From Bradyrhizobium diazoefficiens (GTDB lineage: Bacteria; Pseudomonadota; Alphaproteobacteria; Rhizobiales; Xanthobacteraceae): a DNA stretch of 64,000 nucleotides. The DNA lies in assembly GCF_018131015.1 (NCBI RefSeq), contig NZ_JAFCJJ010000006.1:210440-274439 (forward strand), written 5' to 3'. Position 1 is the first letter of the stretch, and each line of letters starts with the position of its first letter. The position numbers and the translations under genes are program-made. This document shows positions 45,836 through 53,296 of this stretch, in pieces. Under the pieces are notes generated by a model. That model had not been told where the DNA came from, did no database searches, and saw only the letters and a program-made list of their open reading frames with translations.

Positions 45836-47257
45836 ATGACCAACACCAACCGAGAAAAGGGATGGCCGGTAGATCTCTCTGGGCTATTTAGCAGCCCTCC
45901 TTTTGCAGTCTCCATTCCCGTCAGCGTGACCGGCATCTCGGTCTTCGCGCTACTAGCATGCATCGGTCTGCTCGCGCTCGGTTGGCTACTGATCGACCTG
46001 TTGAGCGGAGATCAAAGGCGAGCGGCAGAAGCCACAAAGGCGGCGCTACCTATATTAGCCGGCGTCGTGGGCCTGCCCCTTATTGTGTGGAGACTGCTCA
46101 TTCTCGACCGACAGACCAAAATTAGTGAAGCCAAAACTCAGATCGATCGAGAGACGCACTATACTTCTATCTTTTCAAGATCGATCGAACAGCTTGGACA
46201 AACCCGAGAGATCAAGAAGGCAATTCAAACCTCCGACGGATTGAGCGACACGACGGTCACTGTTCCGAATATTGAGGTCAGACTCGGTGGAATTCACTCG
46301 CTAGCTCGCCTTGCAGAGGAAAGCGTACGAGATCGTGAGACGATCCAAAATGTACTTCTATCCTATGTGCGAGAAAATTCGTGGTTGGACCGAAATGGAT
46401 CGCAGTCCACTCCCCTACCCGAGATCGAAAATTCAGCATACCAATGGGCCTCCGCCTACCGTGAAGGCAACGTCACCACTGAGGCAAAAACGGCGCTGAA
46501 GGACTGGGAACGCGAGCAAGCCGAGCAACAGACGCACGCCCGCGCTTGGGGAATGTCGCTCAAAGAAACGCGAGTTGACGTCAACGAGGCCATTGACGCA
46601 ATACCTAGGGCCATTGAGGCTCCTAAGGGTCAACAACTTCGATTTTACGAATGCCTATTCGTCGGCAGCAAACTGGAAACGAGCGCGCTCGAAATTTGCC
46701 ATTTTGACAGATGCACCTTGGTGCAATGTAAGTTCGAGCGCTCGTCAAAATACAAATTTACGAACTGCACTCTAATTGATTGCACGTTTGGCGACGTTAG
46801 GTCCGCCAATGTAAGCTTCACTCGAAGCAGGCTTCACGCCGTCACCATCGGCAAGTCAGCAAGTGCGTCAATCGACATTAGAGCTTCGACCGCGACCAAT
46901 TTGCGAATTTCAGACATTAGCGAAGCGACCGTCCGCATCATGTTCTCCTCGCTGCACAGACCTCACTTACTCGGAGCGGCTACGAAGGCAATCACCTTAT
47001 ACTTGTACTACGCTTCCTTGGCCGGCGGGCGATTTGGAAACCTCATACTTACTGCCGCGTCAGATATGTCGGACTGCGCCATGGCGAATACAAGAATGGA
47101 GTCCATAGATTTTAGTGCAGTTACCTTGATCTCGAAAAATGCTTTAGCCACAACCAAGGCAAATCCGGTCAGCAAGCAGCCTTCTTCATGGGAGCGTCCC
47201 TCGCAATGGCCAGAATTTGATCCTGATTATGTTGACGAGGATGACATCCCGTTTTAG
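45836..47257 (+). CDS. Pentapeptide-repeat-like membrane protein, AT-richer than surroundings
   Basis: Function unknown; 473 residues. Two N-terminal membrane segments (about 25-60 and 70-88) are followed by a cytoplasmic region with EVRLGGIHSLARLAEESVRD and VLLSYVRENSW, a conserved block seen in proteins that end in pentapeptide repeats. The C-terminal part (about 270-430) has degenerate FxxCxLxxCxF-like units (FYECLFVGSKL, FDRCTLVQCKFE, FTNCTLIDCTFG), suggesting a right-handed beta helix. Codon use is clearly less GC-biased than in the neighbours, indicating acquisition by transfer. Such proteins are often found in variable regions; a defence or stress role is speculation. Confidence 0.75.
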   Translation: MTNTNREKGWPVDLSGLFSSPPFAVSIPVSVTGISVFALLACIGLLALGWLLIDLLSGDQRRAAEATKAALPILAGVVGLPLIVWRLLILDRQTKISEAKTQIDRETHYTSIFSRSIEQLGQTREIKKAIQTSDGLSDTTVTVPNIEVRLGGIHSLARLAEESVRDRETIQNVLLSYVRENSWLDRNGSQSTPLPEIENSAYQWASAYREGNVTTEAKTALKDWEREQAEQQTHARAWGMSLKETRVDVNEAIDAIPRAIEAPKGQQLRFYECLFVGSKLETSALEICHFDRCTLVQCKFERSSKYKFTNCTLIDCTFGDVRSANVSFTRSRLHAVTIGKSASASIDIRASTATNLRISDISEATVRIMFSSLHRPHLLGAATKAITLYLYYASLAGGRFGNLILTAASDMSDCAMANTRMESIDFSAVTLISKNALATTKANPVSKQPSSWERPSQWPEFDPDYVDEDDIPF

Positions 47258-47277
47258 CGAGCGTAGCGCGCAGGGCG

Positions 47278-47322
47278 TAACCCACCGCTTTCGTTTCCGT
47301 GCCGACAAGCAGCGGTGGGTTA
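47278..47322 (+). repeat. REP-like palindromic element
   Basis: TAACCCACCGCT (47278-47289) and AGCGGTGGGTTA (47311-47322) are exact inverted repeats, 21 bp apart; a further CTAACCCACC follows at about 47332. It lies 20 bp after the pentapeptide-like gene. Sequences of this GGTGGGTTA type recur as intergenic palindromes in many proteobacteria. No RAYT transposase gene is in the window. Confidence 0.7.
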
Positions 47323-47370
47323 CACCCTCGGCTAACCCACCCTGCGAGCTCCATCCGGGCGATCCGCATC

Positions 47371-47574
47371 TCACCGCCCATCATTCGCCACCGCATTGCG
47401 CCGAGCCCGCCTCGTGGCTCGTCTCGCCGCCCTCCTCGCAACCCAGCGCGCGCAAAACTGCCTTGCGGCACGCTCGGTCCGCGGCGCGACGACCTGAAAT
47501 GCCATTGAGGCTATTCCGGCGACCATGCCCTTCACCACATCGAATGCGAAATCGGGTCCAAAATACTCCCACAT
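47371..47574 (-). CDS. Small hypothetical protein, 67 aa, with a strong ribosome-binding site
   Basis: Starts MWEYFGPDFAFDVVKGMVAG at ATG 47574 with AAGGAGG seven bases upstream, the best evidence that it is translated. Residues 8-32 could form one hydrophobic or amphipathic helix (VVKGMVAGIASMAFQVV). The rest is very Arg/Ala-rich, as in membrane-associated small proteins that contact acidic partners. It is preceded on the same strand by a terminator-like hairpin (47635-47662). No family recognised. Confidence 0.5.
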   Translation of the reverse strand: MWEYFGPDFAFDVVKGMVAGIASMAFQVVAPRTERAARQFCARWVARRAARRATRRARRNAVANDGR

Positions 47575-47634
47575 GACCCGGCCTCCTTCTCGCGAAGGCT
47601 CCGCCGGGCGGGAGTGGGCTGACTTGCGAACATG

Positions 47635-47662
47635 AAAAAGCCCCGTCCGTCACCGGCGGGGC
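47635..47662 (-). terminator. Minus-strand terminator-like hairpin; upstream hairpin suggests a small RNA
   Basis: On the minus strand GCCCCG (47662-47657) pairs with CGGGGC (47645-47640), with T5 at 47639-47635. Just upstream on the same strand a second hairpin pairs GTGCGC with GCGCAC (47698-47679). No coding gene on this strand ends here, so the pair may close a small RNA starting near 47700-48000. The gap 47575-48025 otherwise holds nothing recognised. Confidence 0.45.
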
Positions 47663-48025
47663 CTTCGGGAAATTCTCTGTGCGCCCTGTTCAGCGCACGC
47701 GAAATCTCTCGGTACACCCGCTCATGGTGGACTCGATGAACCAGCTGCAAAGCATGGCTGTGCGATGAAATACGTCCATGGCGATCACCCAGATTTCGAA
47801 ATGCGGAAGGCGCCAGATGCGCAATGCCAAGCGCGCGCACGAGGGGCCCGTTGACGGCAGATAAACAGACAGAACGGCCGCCGTCTGTGGAGCAATTCAC
47901 ATGGCGGCATGACTTTTTTGGGGCGCGGCTCGCAGGATCGGTTGAGCGAAGCGATACCCGGCCATTGCCGTTCACGAACCTCGTCGGTTCGTATAGGCTC
48001 GGCTGACGCACAGCGGAGGTTTGGA

Positions 48026-48190
48026 GTGAACGGAAATCGCTTCTACGGAGTTCGGGTCGAGGGCGCGAAATACGGCGTTGGCTTTGGCTCGGCGCTCGCC
48101 ATTGCGATTTCCTATACCAACAACCATTCGATCCTGTGGGCGATCATCCACGGCATCCTGGGCTGGCTCTACGTTGCGCTGTTTCGGTGA
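48026..48190 (+). CDS. Small membrane protein, 54 aa
   Basis: GTG 48026 with AGCGGAGG seven bases upstream. The product reads NGNRFYGVRVEGAKYGVGFG and then one hydrophobic helix (SALAIAISY, NHSILWAIIHGILGWLYVALF). Its last residues are FR. Very similar single-helix proteins with SxxWAxxHGxxGWxYV are widespread in bacteria but have no known role. It is genuine by composition and start signals. Confidence 0.7.
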   Translation: MNGNRFYGVRVEGAKYGVGFGSALAIAISYTNNHSILWAIIHGILGWLYVALFR

Positions 48191-48409
48191 TATCGGCGCG
48201 GCCGCTCTCGCCAGATCGACTCCAAGGTGTCTGAGGCGCCCCCCTCGGTGTAGTGCGAGGCCTCGTTGGGGTTGATCTCGTGGGCGAGTTTTTGGGGCAC
48301 TTATTGGACCAATGATGTCCCCAAATTGTGGGGGGCCGAATTCCGGAGTGCCACTCGGTCGGTGTTGGGGGGCGTTGATTGAGTCCACCATCACCGCAAT
48401 CGGGAGATT
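48191..48409 (+). other. Gap with runs of G and a possible gene remnant
   Basis: 219 bp between the small membrane protein and the toxin gene. It contains unusual G-runs and, on the minus strand, a 43-codon frame from GTG 48300 reading KLAHEINPNEASHYTEGG, which overlaps the plus-strand gene and lacks a ribosome-binding site. It is probably eroded accessory DNA. Confidence 0.35.
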
Positions 48410-48763
48410 TTAATCAATTCCAAGCAACGCAGCCAGCCGCTCGCGAACTTCCGTGAGCAGCGCGTCAGGTGCCCGCCCGGCCGGCGCGATCGGTCGCTTT
48501 TCCCAGGAGATGCTGCGGGGCTGGTCCGCGAGCACGACGCCACGAACGCCTGCACCTTCGGGGAGCACGGCCTCGAACGGATAACCGCGCACGCGACTGG
48601 TTATCGGGCAGATCACGCAAAGGCCGGCGACCGCGTTGTAACTCCGCGGCGACACGACAATGGCCGGGCGCCGGCCGCTTTGTTCGTGGCCGACCGTGGG
48701 GTCGAGATCGATCCAGATGACGTCGCCCGCCTCCGGACAATAGTCACCAGACTTCGTTGCCAA
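48410..48763 (-). CDS. MazF/PemK-type toxin of a type II toxin-antitoxin pair
   Basis: Probable sequence-specific mRNA interferase, 117 residues. The fold is recognisable from GDVIWIDLDPTVGHEQSGRRP (about 13-32; the Arg of GRRPAIV is part of the active site), VICPITSRVRGYPFEV-like strands, and LADQPRSISWEKR with the Ser/Thr loop. The likely start is TTG 48763 (LATKSGDYCPEAGD), overlapping the antitoxin gene by 20 bp, the usual antitoxin-first arrangement. It would be held inactive by the upstream AbrB-type protein. Confidence 0.88.
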   Translation of the reverse strand: MATKSGDYCPEAGDVIWIDLDPTVGHEQSGRRPAIVVSPRSYNAVAGLCVICPITSRVRGYPFEAVLPEGAGVRGVVLADQPRSISWEKRPIAPAGRAPDALLTEVRERLAALLGID

Positions 48764-48998
48764 CGGCCGGTCCCCAATCGATCTCGTCGTGACGGTTGGC
48801 CGGCGTAATCCCGGCAACGAGATCATCGAGCGCATAGCGTCGCCTGCGCCGCTGCGTGCGCGCAATCTCGATGACCAGCTTGCCGTCGCTCACGGTCATC
48901 TCCGCCGCCCTGCCGTCGCGAGCTCCGATCTCATCGGCAAACGCTTTTGGCACGCGCAGCGCGAGGCTGTTGCCCCACTTCTGAAATGCAACCTTCAT
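48744..48998 (-). CDS. MazE/AbrB-type antitoxin
   Basis: DNA-binding antitoxin of 84 residues with a SpoVT/AbrB swapped-hairpin domain (KVAFQKWGNSLALRVPKAFA, then EMTVSDGKLVIEI) and a C-terminal tail that neutralises the toxin (YALDDLVAGITPANRHDEID, ending WGPAVGNEVW). It probably represses its own promoter in the 200-bp gap upstream. The pair forms the right edge of the accessory patch. Confidence 0.88.
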   Translation of the reverse strand: MKVAFQKWGNSLALRVPKAFADEIGARDGRAAEMTVSDGKLVIEIARTQRRRRRYALDDLVAGITPANRHDEIDWGPAVGNEVW

Positions 48999-49201
48999 CC
49001 ACGATCTCCGATATCAATGATACAATGTAGATACATCTTCGACGCGCGTCAATGGATGGGGACCACGGGGACCTTCCATCCGAAAATGCCCCCTTGCTGC
49101 CGCCCCGCCACCTCACATAGACTGCCTGTGCGGGATCAAGCAGACTCCCGGCGAGACTTCGGTCCAAGCTCTGCGCAGCACGCAACACGTGGAGCTTGCG
49201 C

Positions 49202-50233
49202 ATGGATACCGAACACCACTCTTCCCGACATACCGTGGCGATCCTCTCGCGAGGAGACGCACTCGCGCGCCGCGACGCGACCGCGACAAGCGGCCGCTTT
49301 GTCGACGTCTTCGAGGCGCTCGCCGCCGTCGGCGTCGACGGGCGCCCCGTGATCTACGACGAGAGTTTTGCGGACGACGTCCGCGAGCAACTGCTCGCGG
49401 TGGACGGCGTGCTGGTCTGGGTCAACCCGATCCAGGACGGCCGAGACCGCGCCAGGCTCGACGCCCTCTTGCGCGACGTCGCGGCACAAGGCGTGTGGGT
49501 GAGCGCCCATCCCGATGTCATCCTCAAGATGGGCACCAAGGAGGTCCTCTATAGCACCCGCGCGATGGGCTGGGGATCGGACACGGCGCTGTATCAGACC
49601 GCAGCAGCCATGCGCGCCGAGTTGCCGGCCCGGCTCGCCGCCGGTCCGCGCGTGATCAAGCGCAGCCGCGGCAACGGCGGCCAGGGCGTCTGGAAGGTCG
49701 AGCAGCTGACCGGCTCCTTCCTGATCAGGGTGCTGGACGCGACCAGGGACGCGCCGGAGGAGCTGACGCTGAATGATTTCCTCCGTCGCTGCGCGGAGTA
49801 TTTCGAGACCGGCAGCGTCATCGACCAGGCGTTCCAGCCTCGCCTGACCGAAGGTGTGGTGCGCTGCTACATGGCCGGCGATCGCTGCGCCGGCTTCGGC
49901 CACCACAAGGTCAAGGCCCTGGTCGAGGCGCCCGCCGCGCGGTCCGAGGCCGGTCCGCGGCTCTACTCGTCCAACGCCGACCCACGCTTTCAGCGCCTGC
50001 GCCGGTCGATGGAGGACGAGTGGACGCCACAGCTGACCTCGCTGCTGGACATCGCGCCGGGCGACCTCCCCGCGATCTGGGACGCCGACTTCATGCTCGG
50101 CCCCGTTCAGGCCGACGGCAGCGACAGCTATGTGCTCGGCGAGATCAATGTCTCTTCGGTGCACCCCTACCCGAACGAGGCCCCGGTGGAGATCGCGAGG
50201 CGGGTTGCCGAGCGGCTGCAGCTCAAGCTGTGA
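49202..50233 (+). CDS. Cj0069-family protein, ATP-grasp-like
   Basis: 343 residues starting at ATG 49202 (MDTEHHSSRHTVAILSRGD) after GGAG. The order of motifs resembles an ATP-grasp ligase: PRVIKRSRGNGGQGVWKV (about 155-172) like the Lys/Gly-rich nucleotide loop, a central domain, FGHHKVKALVEAP, then DADFMLGPVQ and GEINVSS with acidic/Asn metal-binding residues at the end. The reaction is unknown; such enzymes join an acid to an amine using ATP. It lies 3 bp before a FetA-type ATPase gene and must be co-transcribed with the exporter, suggesting it makes or modifies the exported molecule. Confidence 0.75.
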   Translation: MDTEHHSSRHTVAILSRGDALARRDATATSGRFVDVFEALAAVGVDGRPVIYDESFADDVREQLLAVDGVLVWVNPIQDGRDRARLDALLRDVAAQGVWVSAHPDVILKMGTKEVLYSTRAMGWGSDTALYQTAAAMRAELPARLAAGPRVIKRSRGNGGQGVWKVEQLTGSFLIRVLDATRDAPEELTLNDFLRRCAEYFETGSVIDQAFQPRLTEGVVRCYMAGDRCAGFGHHKVKALVEAPAARSEAGPRLYSSNADPRFQRLRRSMEDEWTPQLTSLLDIAPGDLPAIWDADFMLGPVQADGSDSYVLGEINVSSVHPYPNEAPVEIARRVAERLQLKL

Positions 50234-50236
50234 CGC

Positions 50237-50833
50237 ATGCTCAGCGTCAGCGGCCTCAAGCGCCTGCACCTTTCCGTGTCGTTCGACTTGCAGGACGGCG
50301 AATGCGTCGTCCTGCAAGGACCTTCCGGGGTCGGAAAAACCTTGCTGCTCCGCGCGCTCGCGGATCTCGATCCCAACGAGGGAGCGGTCAAGCTGGACGG
50401 AACATCGAGGGAGGCGATGCCCGCCCCCGCCTGGCGAAGACAGGTGACCTACCTCGCCGCCGAGCCCGGCTGGTGGTCCGACACCGTGCAGGACCATTTT
50501 TCTGCCTGGGATGATGCCCTGCCGCTGGTGACGCGCCTGGGGCTTCCGGACGATTGCGGACCGTGGCCGATCCCAAGACTCTCGACCGGCGAGCGGCAGC
50601 GACTGGGGCTGGCGCGGGCACTCATGCTGCGATCGCGGGTGCTTCTGCTGGACGAGCCGACCTCGGCCCTCGACCCGGCCTCCGCAGCGGTCGTGGAAGC
50701 CTTGATCAGTGAGCGCATGTCGAATGGCACCAGCGTCATCTGGACCACCCACGACGACGCTCAGGCCCGCCGCGTCGCGTCACGGATTTTTGCGATGGGA
50801 CAAGGTGGCTGCATCAGGGAAAACCGGCTGTGA
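50237..50833 (+). CDS. ABC transporter ATP-binding protein, FetA/YbbL-like
   Basis: ATPase of 198 residues with Walker A (GPSGVGKTLL), signature LSTGERQRLGL, Walker B (VLLLDEPTSALD) and the H-loop (TTHDDAQ). Short length and pairing with a UPF0014 permease match E. coli FetA/YbbL, part of an exporter linked to iron resistance. The stop overlaps the permease start (GTGA). It lies 3 bp after the ATP-grasp-like gene. Confidence 0.87.
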   Translation: MLSVSGLKRLHLSVSFDLQDGECVVLQGPSGVGKTLLLRALADLDPNEGAVKLDGTSREAMPAPAWRRQVTYLAAEPGWWSDTVQDHFSAWDDALPLVTRLGLPDDCGPWPIPRLSTGERQRLGLARALMLRSRVLLLDEPTSALDPASAAVVEALISERMSNGTSVIWTTHDDAQARRVASRIFAMGQGGCIRENRL

Positions 50834-51630
50834 CCTACATCCAGCTTTCATACGGTGATCTCGTCCTGCCCGCGCTGCTGGTCGTCATGGACGGCGTTCT
50901 CTCGATCGTTCTCCGCCTCAGGCTTGAACGACAACTGGCGATCGCGGCCGTGCGCATGGTGGTTCAGCTCGTCCTCGTCGGATATTTGCTGACGTTCCTG
51001 TTTGCCGCGGTGTCGCCGCTCTGGACTGCGCTTGCCGCCTGCATCATGGTGCTGTTCGCCTCGCGGGAGATCGTCGCGCGGCAGAAGCGGCGCCTGCCGG
51101 GTATCAGCGCTTACGGCCTCGGCGCGGGATGCATGCTGCTCGCCGCCGGTACCGTCACCATGTTCGCGCTCCTGACCGAGCTGCGCCCGGACCCCTGGTA
51201 CCACCCGCGCTATGCGCTGACCCTGCTCGGCGTCATCCTGGGCAACACCATGACCGGGATCAGCCTCGGCCTCGACGTGCTCACCAACAGCCTCGTGCGG
51301 GAACGCGCCGCCGTGGAAGCGTGCCTCGCGCTCGGCGGCACGCGGTATCAGGCCATGCTGCCGGTCGTGAGGGATGCGCTGAGGAGCGGCTTCATGCCCA
51401 TCATCAACAGCATGGCGGCGGTCGGCCTGGTTTCATTGCCGGGGACGATGACCGGCCAGATTCTTGCCGGAGTCGAGCCGGTCGATGCAGTCAAATATCA
51501 ACTGCTGATCATGTTCCTGATCGCCGGCGGGACGGGGCTCGGAACACTGGCCGCCGTCCTTGGCGGCGCGCGCCTGCTCACCGATCATCGACACCGGTTG
51601 CGTCTCGATCGCATTGCAGCGCAAGGATGA
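50830..51630 (+). CDS. ABC transporter permease, FetB/YbbM (UPF0014) family
   Basis: Inner-membrane permease of 266 residues, GTG start overlapping the ATPase stop. It has about seven membrane segments and the family motifs VRMVVQLVLVGYLL, GNTMTGISLGLDVLTN, EACLALGGTRYQAMLPVVRD and LPGTMTGQILAGVEPVDAVK. Relatives export iron or affect metal and peroxide tolerance. With the ATP-grasp-like protein it forms a three-gene unit whose cargo may be a peptide-like or metal-binding compound; this is inference. Confidence 0.87.
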   Translation: MTYIQLSYGDLVLPALLVVMDGVLSIVLRLRLERQLAIAAVRMVVQLVLVGYLLTFLFAAVSPLWTALAACIMVLFASREIVARQKRRLPGISAYGLGAGCMLLAAGTVTMFALLTELRPDPWYHPRYALTLLGVILGNTMTGISLGLDVLTNSLVRERAAVEACLALGGTRYQAMLPVVRDALRSGFMPIINSMAAVGLVSLPGTMTGQILAGVEPVDAVKYQLLIMFLIAGGTGLGTLAAVLGGARLLTDHRHRLRLDRIAAQG

Positions 51631-51733
51631 TCCTCGCCCCAAAATCGCCTTTGCGGTCGTGCATTTCCCCCCTAAGCTCCCAACCCCACCGGCGTGGGTT
51701 TGCGGCGGGCCCGGGTGAAGCGGAGCAGAAGCT

Positions 51734-52249
51734 ATGTCCAAACCGGAAAGCTTCCCGATCGAGAAAATCTTCGTTCCGACGAAACGGAAGAAGGACATCA
51801 AGCCCGAGATGGTCGGGGAGATCGCCGAAAGCATTTTGGACATCGGCCAGCAGGCGCCGATCTTCGTCCGGACCGACGGCGACCGCTTCGTCCTGGTCGA
51901 GGGATTGCACCGGCTGGAGGCCTGCAAGGCGCTCGGCGAGACCACCATCATCGGGGTCGTGGTGCCGGCGGAGTTCACTCACCACAAGCCGCTGCTGTCC
52001 GAAGGACCCGAGGTCGAGGCCGAGCGCATCAAGATGGCGCGCTTGAAGAAGCTGCGGCTCGAGCGGGAAGCTGCGGAGGCATTGATGGCCTCCTCGAGGC
52101 GCGTCAATGAAGGAGAAGCGCGTCACCCCCGTCCGGCGAAGGGCGCCCGGGACACGCCGAAGGCATCGACGGCGCGGACATTTGACGCGAGACCAAAAAC
52201 CTTGTCGGACTGGATCACGCAGCAAAAACGCGACGGCAGCCGCTATTGA
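51734..52249 (+). CDS. ParB N-terminal domain protein, orphan
   Basis: 171 residues. The N-terminal part (about 5-95) is a ParB/Srx-like nuclease or CTP-binding domain: FPIEKIFVPTKRKKDIKPEM, then IAESILDIGQQAPIFVRTDG and LVEGLHRLEACKALGE. The C-terminal part is a basic tail without the usual ParB helix-turn-helix, ending TLSDWITQQKRDGSRY. It is not next to parA and starts 104 bp after the FetB gene. Small ParB-N proteins of this sort occur in chromosomes and on plasmids, and their function is usually unknown. Confidence 0.75.
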   Translation: MSKPESFPIEKIFVPTKRKKDIKPEMVGEIAESILDIGQQAPIFVRTDGDRFVLVEGLHRLEACKALGETTIIGVVVPAEFTHHKPLLSEGPEVEAERIKMARLKKLRLEREAAEALMASSRRVNEGEARHPRPAKGARDTPKASTARTFDARPKTLSDWITQQKRDGSRY

Positions 52250-52264
52250 GGCCGGTTCCCCGGG

Positions 52265-53224
52265 TCAGGAACGTTTACGTTCATTGTCCGGGTGAATGAA
52301 AATGTCGTGCACGAGCCCGAGCTTCCCTAACCCCAGAATGATCAGGCCGTTGATGTCGATCTCGTACCAGGCGTGCGAGAGATAGGCGTCGCGCGGGAAG
52401 CGGTGGTGGTTGTTGTGCAGCCCCTCGCCGAAGGTGAGGATGGTGGTGACGAGCTCGTTGGTGGTGCCGTCATCGAGCTCGTAGCGGCGGTAGCCCCAGC
52501 GGCCGTCGCTGTGGCAGACCGAGTTGACGAGCGAGGTCGCCGTCGTCATGACGTAGCTGCGGAACAGGCCGGAGAGCAGCACGCAGCCGATCATCGTGTG
52601 CAGACCGCCGGCCGCATAACCGATGCCCGCGGGAATGATCAGCGCCGACAGCGCGTACCAGTAGAAGCGAGTCCGCGTGAAGAACATCGCGATCGGATCG
52701 GCCAGGATGTCCTTCGCGTAGACTTCGGCGTCGGTGGTCGCAAGGTCCCACACCCAGCCGCCCTGCGCATGCCCCATCCCCTTGGCGAAGCTTTCGATGC
52801 GGTTGCCGAAGCCGTCATAGTAAGGGCTGTGGACGTCGCCGGGCTTGTCGGAGTGAAGATGGTGCCGGCGATGATTGGCGACCCATTTGAGGATCGAGCC
52901 CTGCACCGCCATCGTCGCGATCCCGGCGCAAATCGCCCGCATCACCGGGCCGCAGCGGAAACTGCGATGGACGAAGTAGCGATGCATGAAGCCGATGCCG
53001 ACCGTGGTCAGCGCGAACATGCCGGCGAAGACGGAGACCTCGACCCAGCCGATGCCTTGCGTAACGACCCAGACCAGCGCCGCGATCGAGCCGGTGATCA
53101 TCAGAGCGAACGAGATATAGGAATCGCGAAACTTCGCGTCCACCACCGGGCCTTCGACCAGCACCCCCGGCGGCACCTTCGCCGTCGCACTCTCCTCCAA
53201 CGCCACGCGCTCGACTACGGTCAT
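52265..53224 (-). CDS. Acyl-CoA/fatty acid desaturase
   Basis: Membrane di-iron desaturase of 319 residues that would introduce a double bond into an acyl chain. The three histidine boxes are present: HRYFVHR (about 80-86), NHRRHH (about 115-120) and GLHNNHHRFP (about 273-282). About four membrane segments separate them. An N-terminal extension (TVVERVALEESATAKVPPGV) precedes the first helix. It converges on the ParB-N protein gene, with 15 bp between stops. Confidence 0.88.
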   Translation of the reverse strand: MTVVERVALEESATAKVPPGVLVEGPVVDAKFRDSYISFALMITGSIAALVWVVTQGIGWVEVSVFAGMFALTTVGIGFMHRYFVHRSFRCGPVMRAICAGIATMAVQGSILKWVANHRRHHLHSDKPGDVHSPYYDGFGNRIESFAKGMGHAQGGWVWDLATTDAEVYAKDILADPIAMFFTRTRFYWYALSALIIPAGIGYAAGGLHTMIGCVLLSGLFRSYVMTTATSLVNSVCHSDGRWGYRRYELDDGTTNELVTTILTFGEGLHNNHHRFPRDAYLSHAWYEIDINGLIILGLGKLGLVHDIFIHPDNERKRS

Positions 53225-53296
53225 TCCAGCAGTCCCATTCCCGAAAAACCCAACTCCGGGCGCAACGTACAGACTGAGGTTGTTCCTAGCAAGGAC

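Noticed and set aside
47532..48011. A 159-codon minus-strand frame
   Set aside because: It reads through the terminator-like hairpin at 47635-47662 and overlaps the better-supported small gene at 47371-47574; no family likeness.
48169..48300. 43-codon minus-strand frame starting at a GTG
   Set aside because: It has no ribosome-binding site, overlaps a well-supported plus-strand gene, and follows a stop codon directly; at most it is a remnant.
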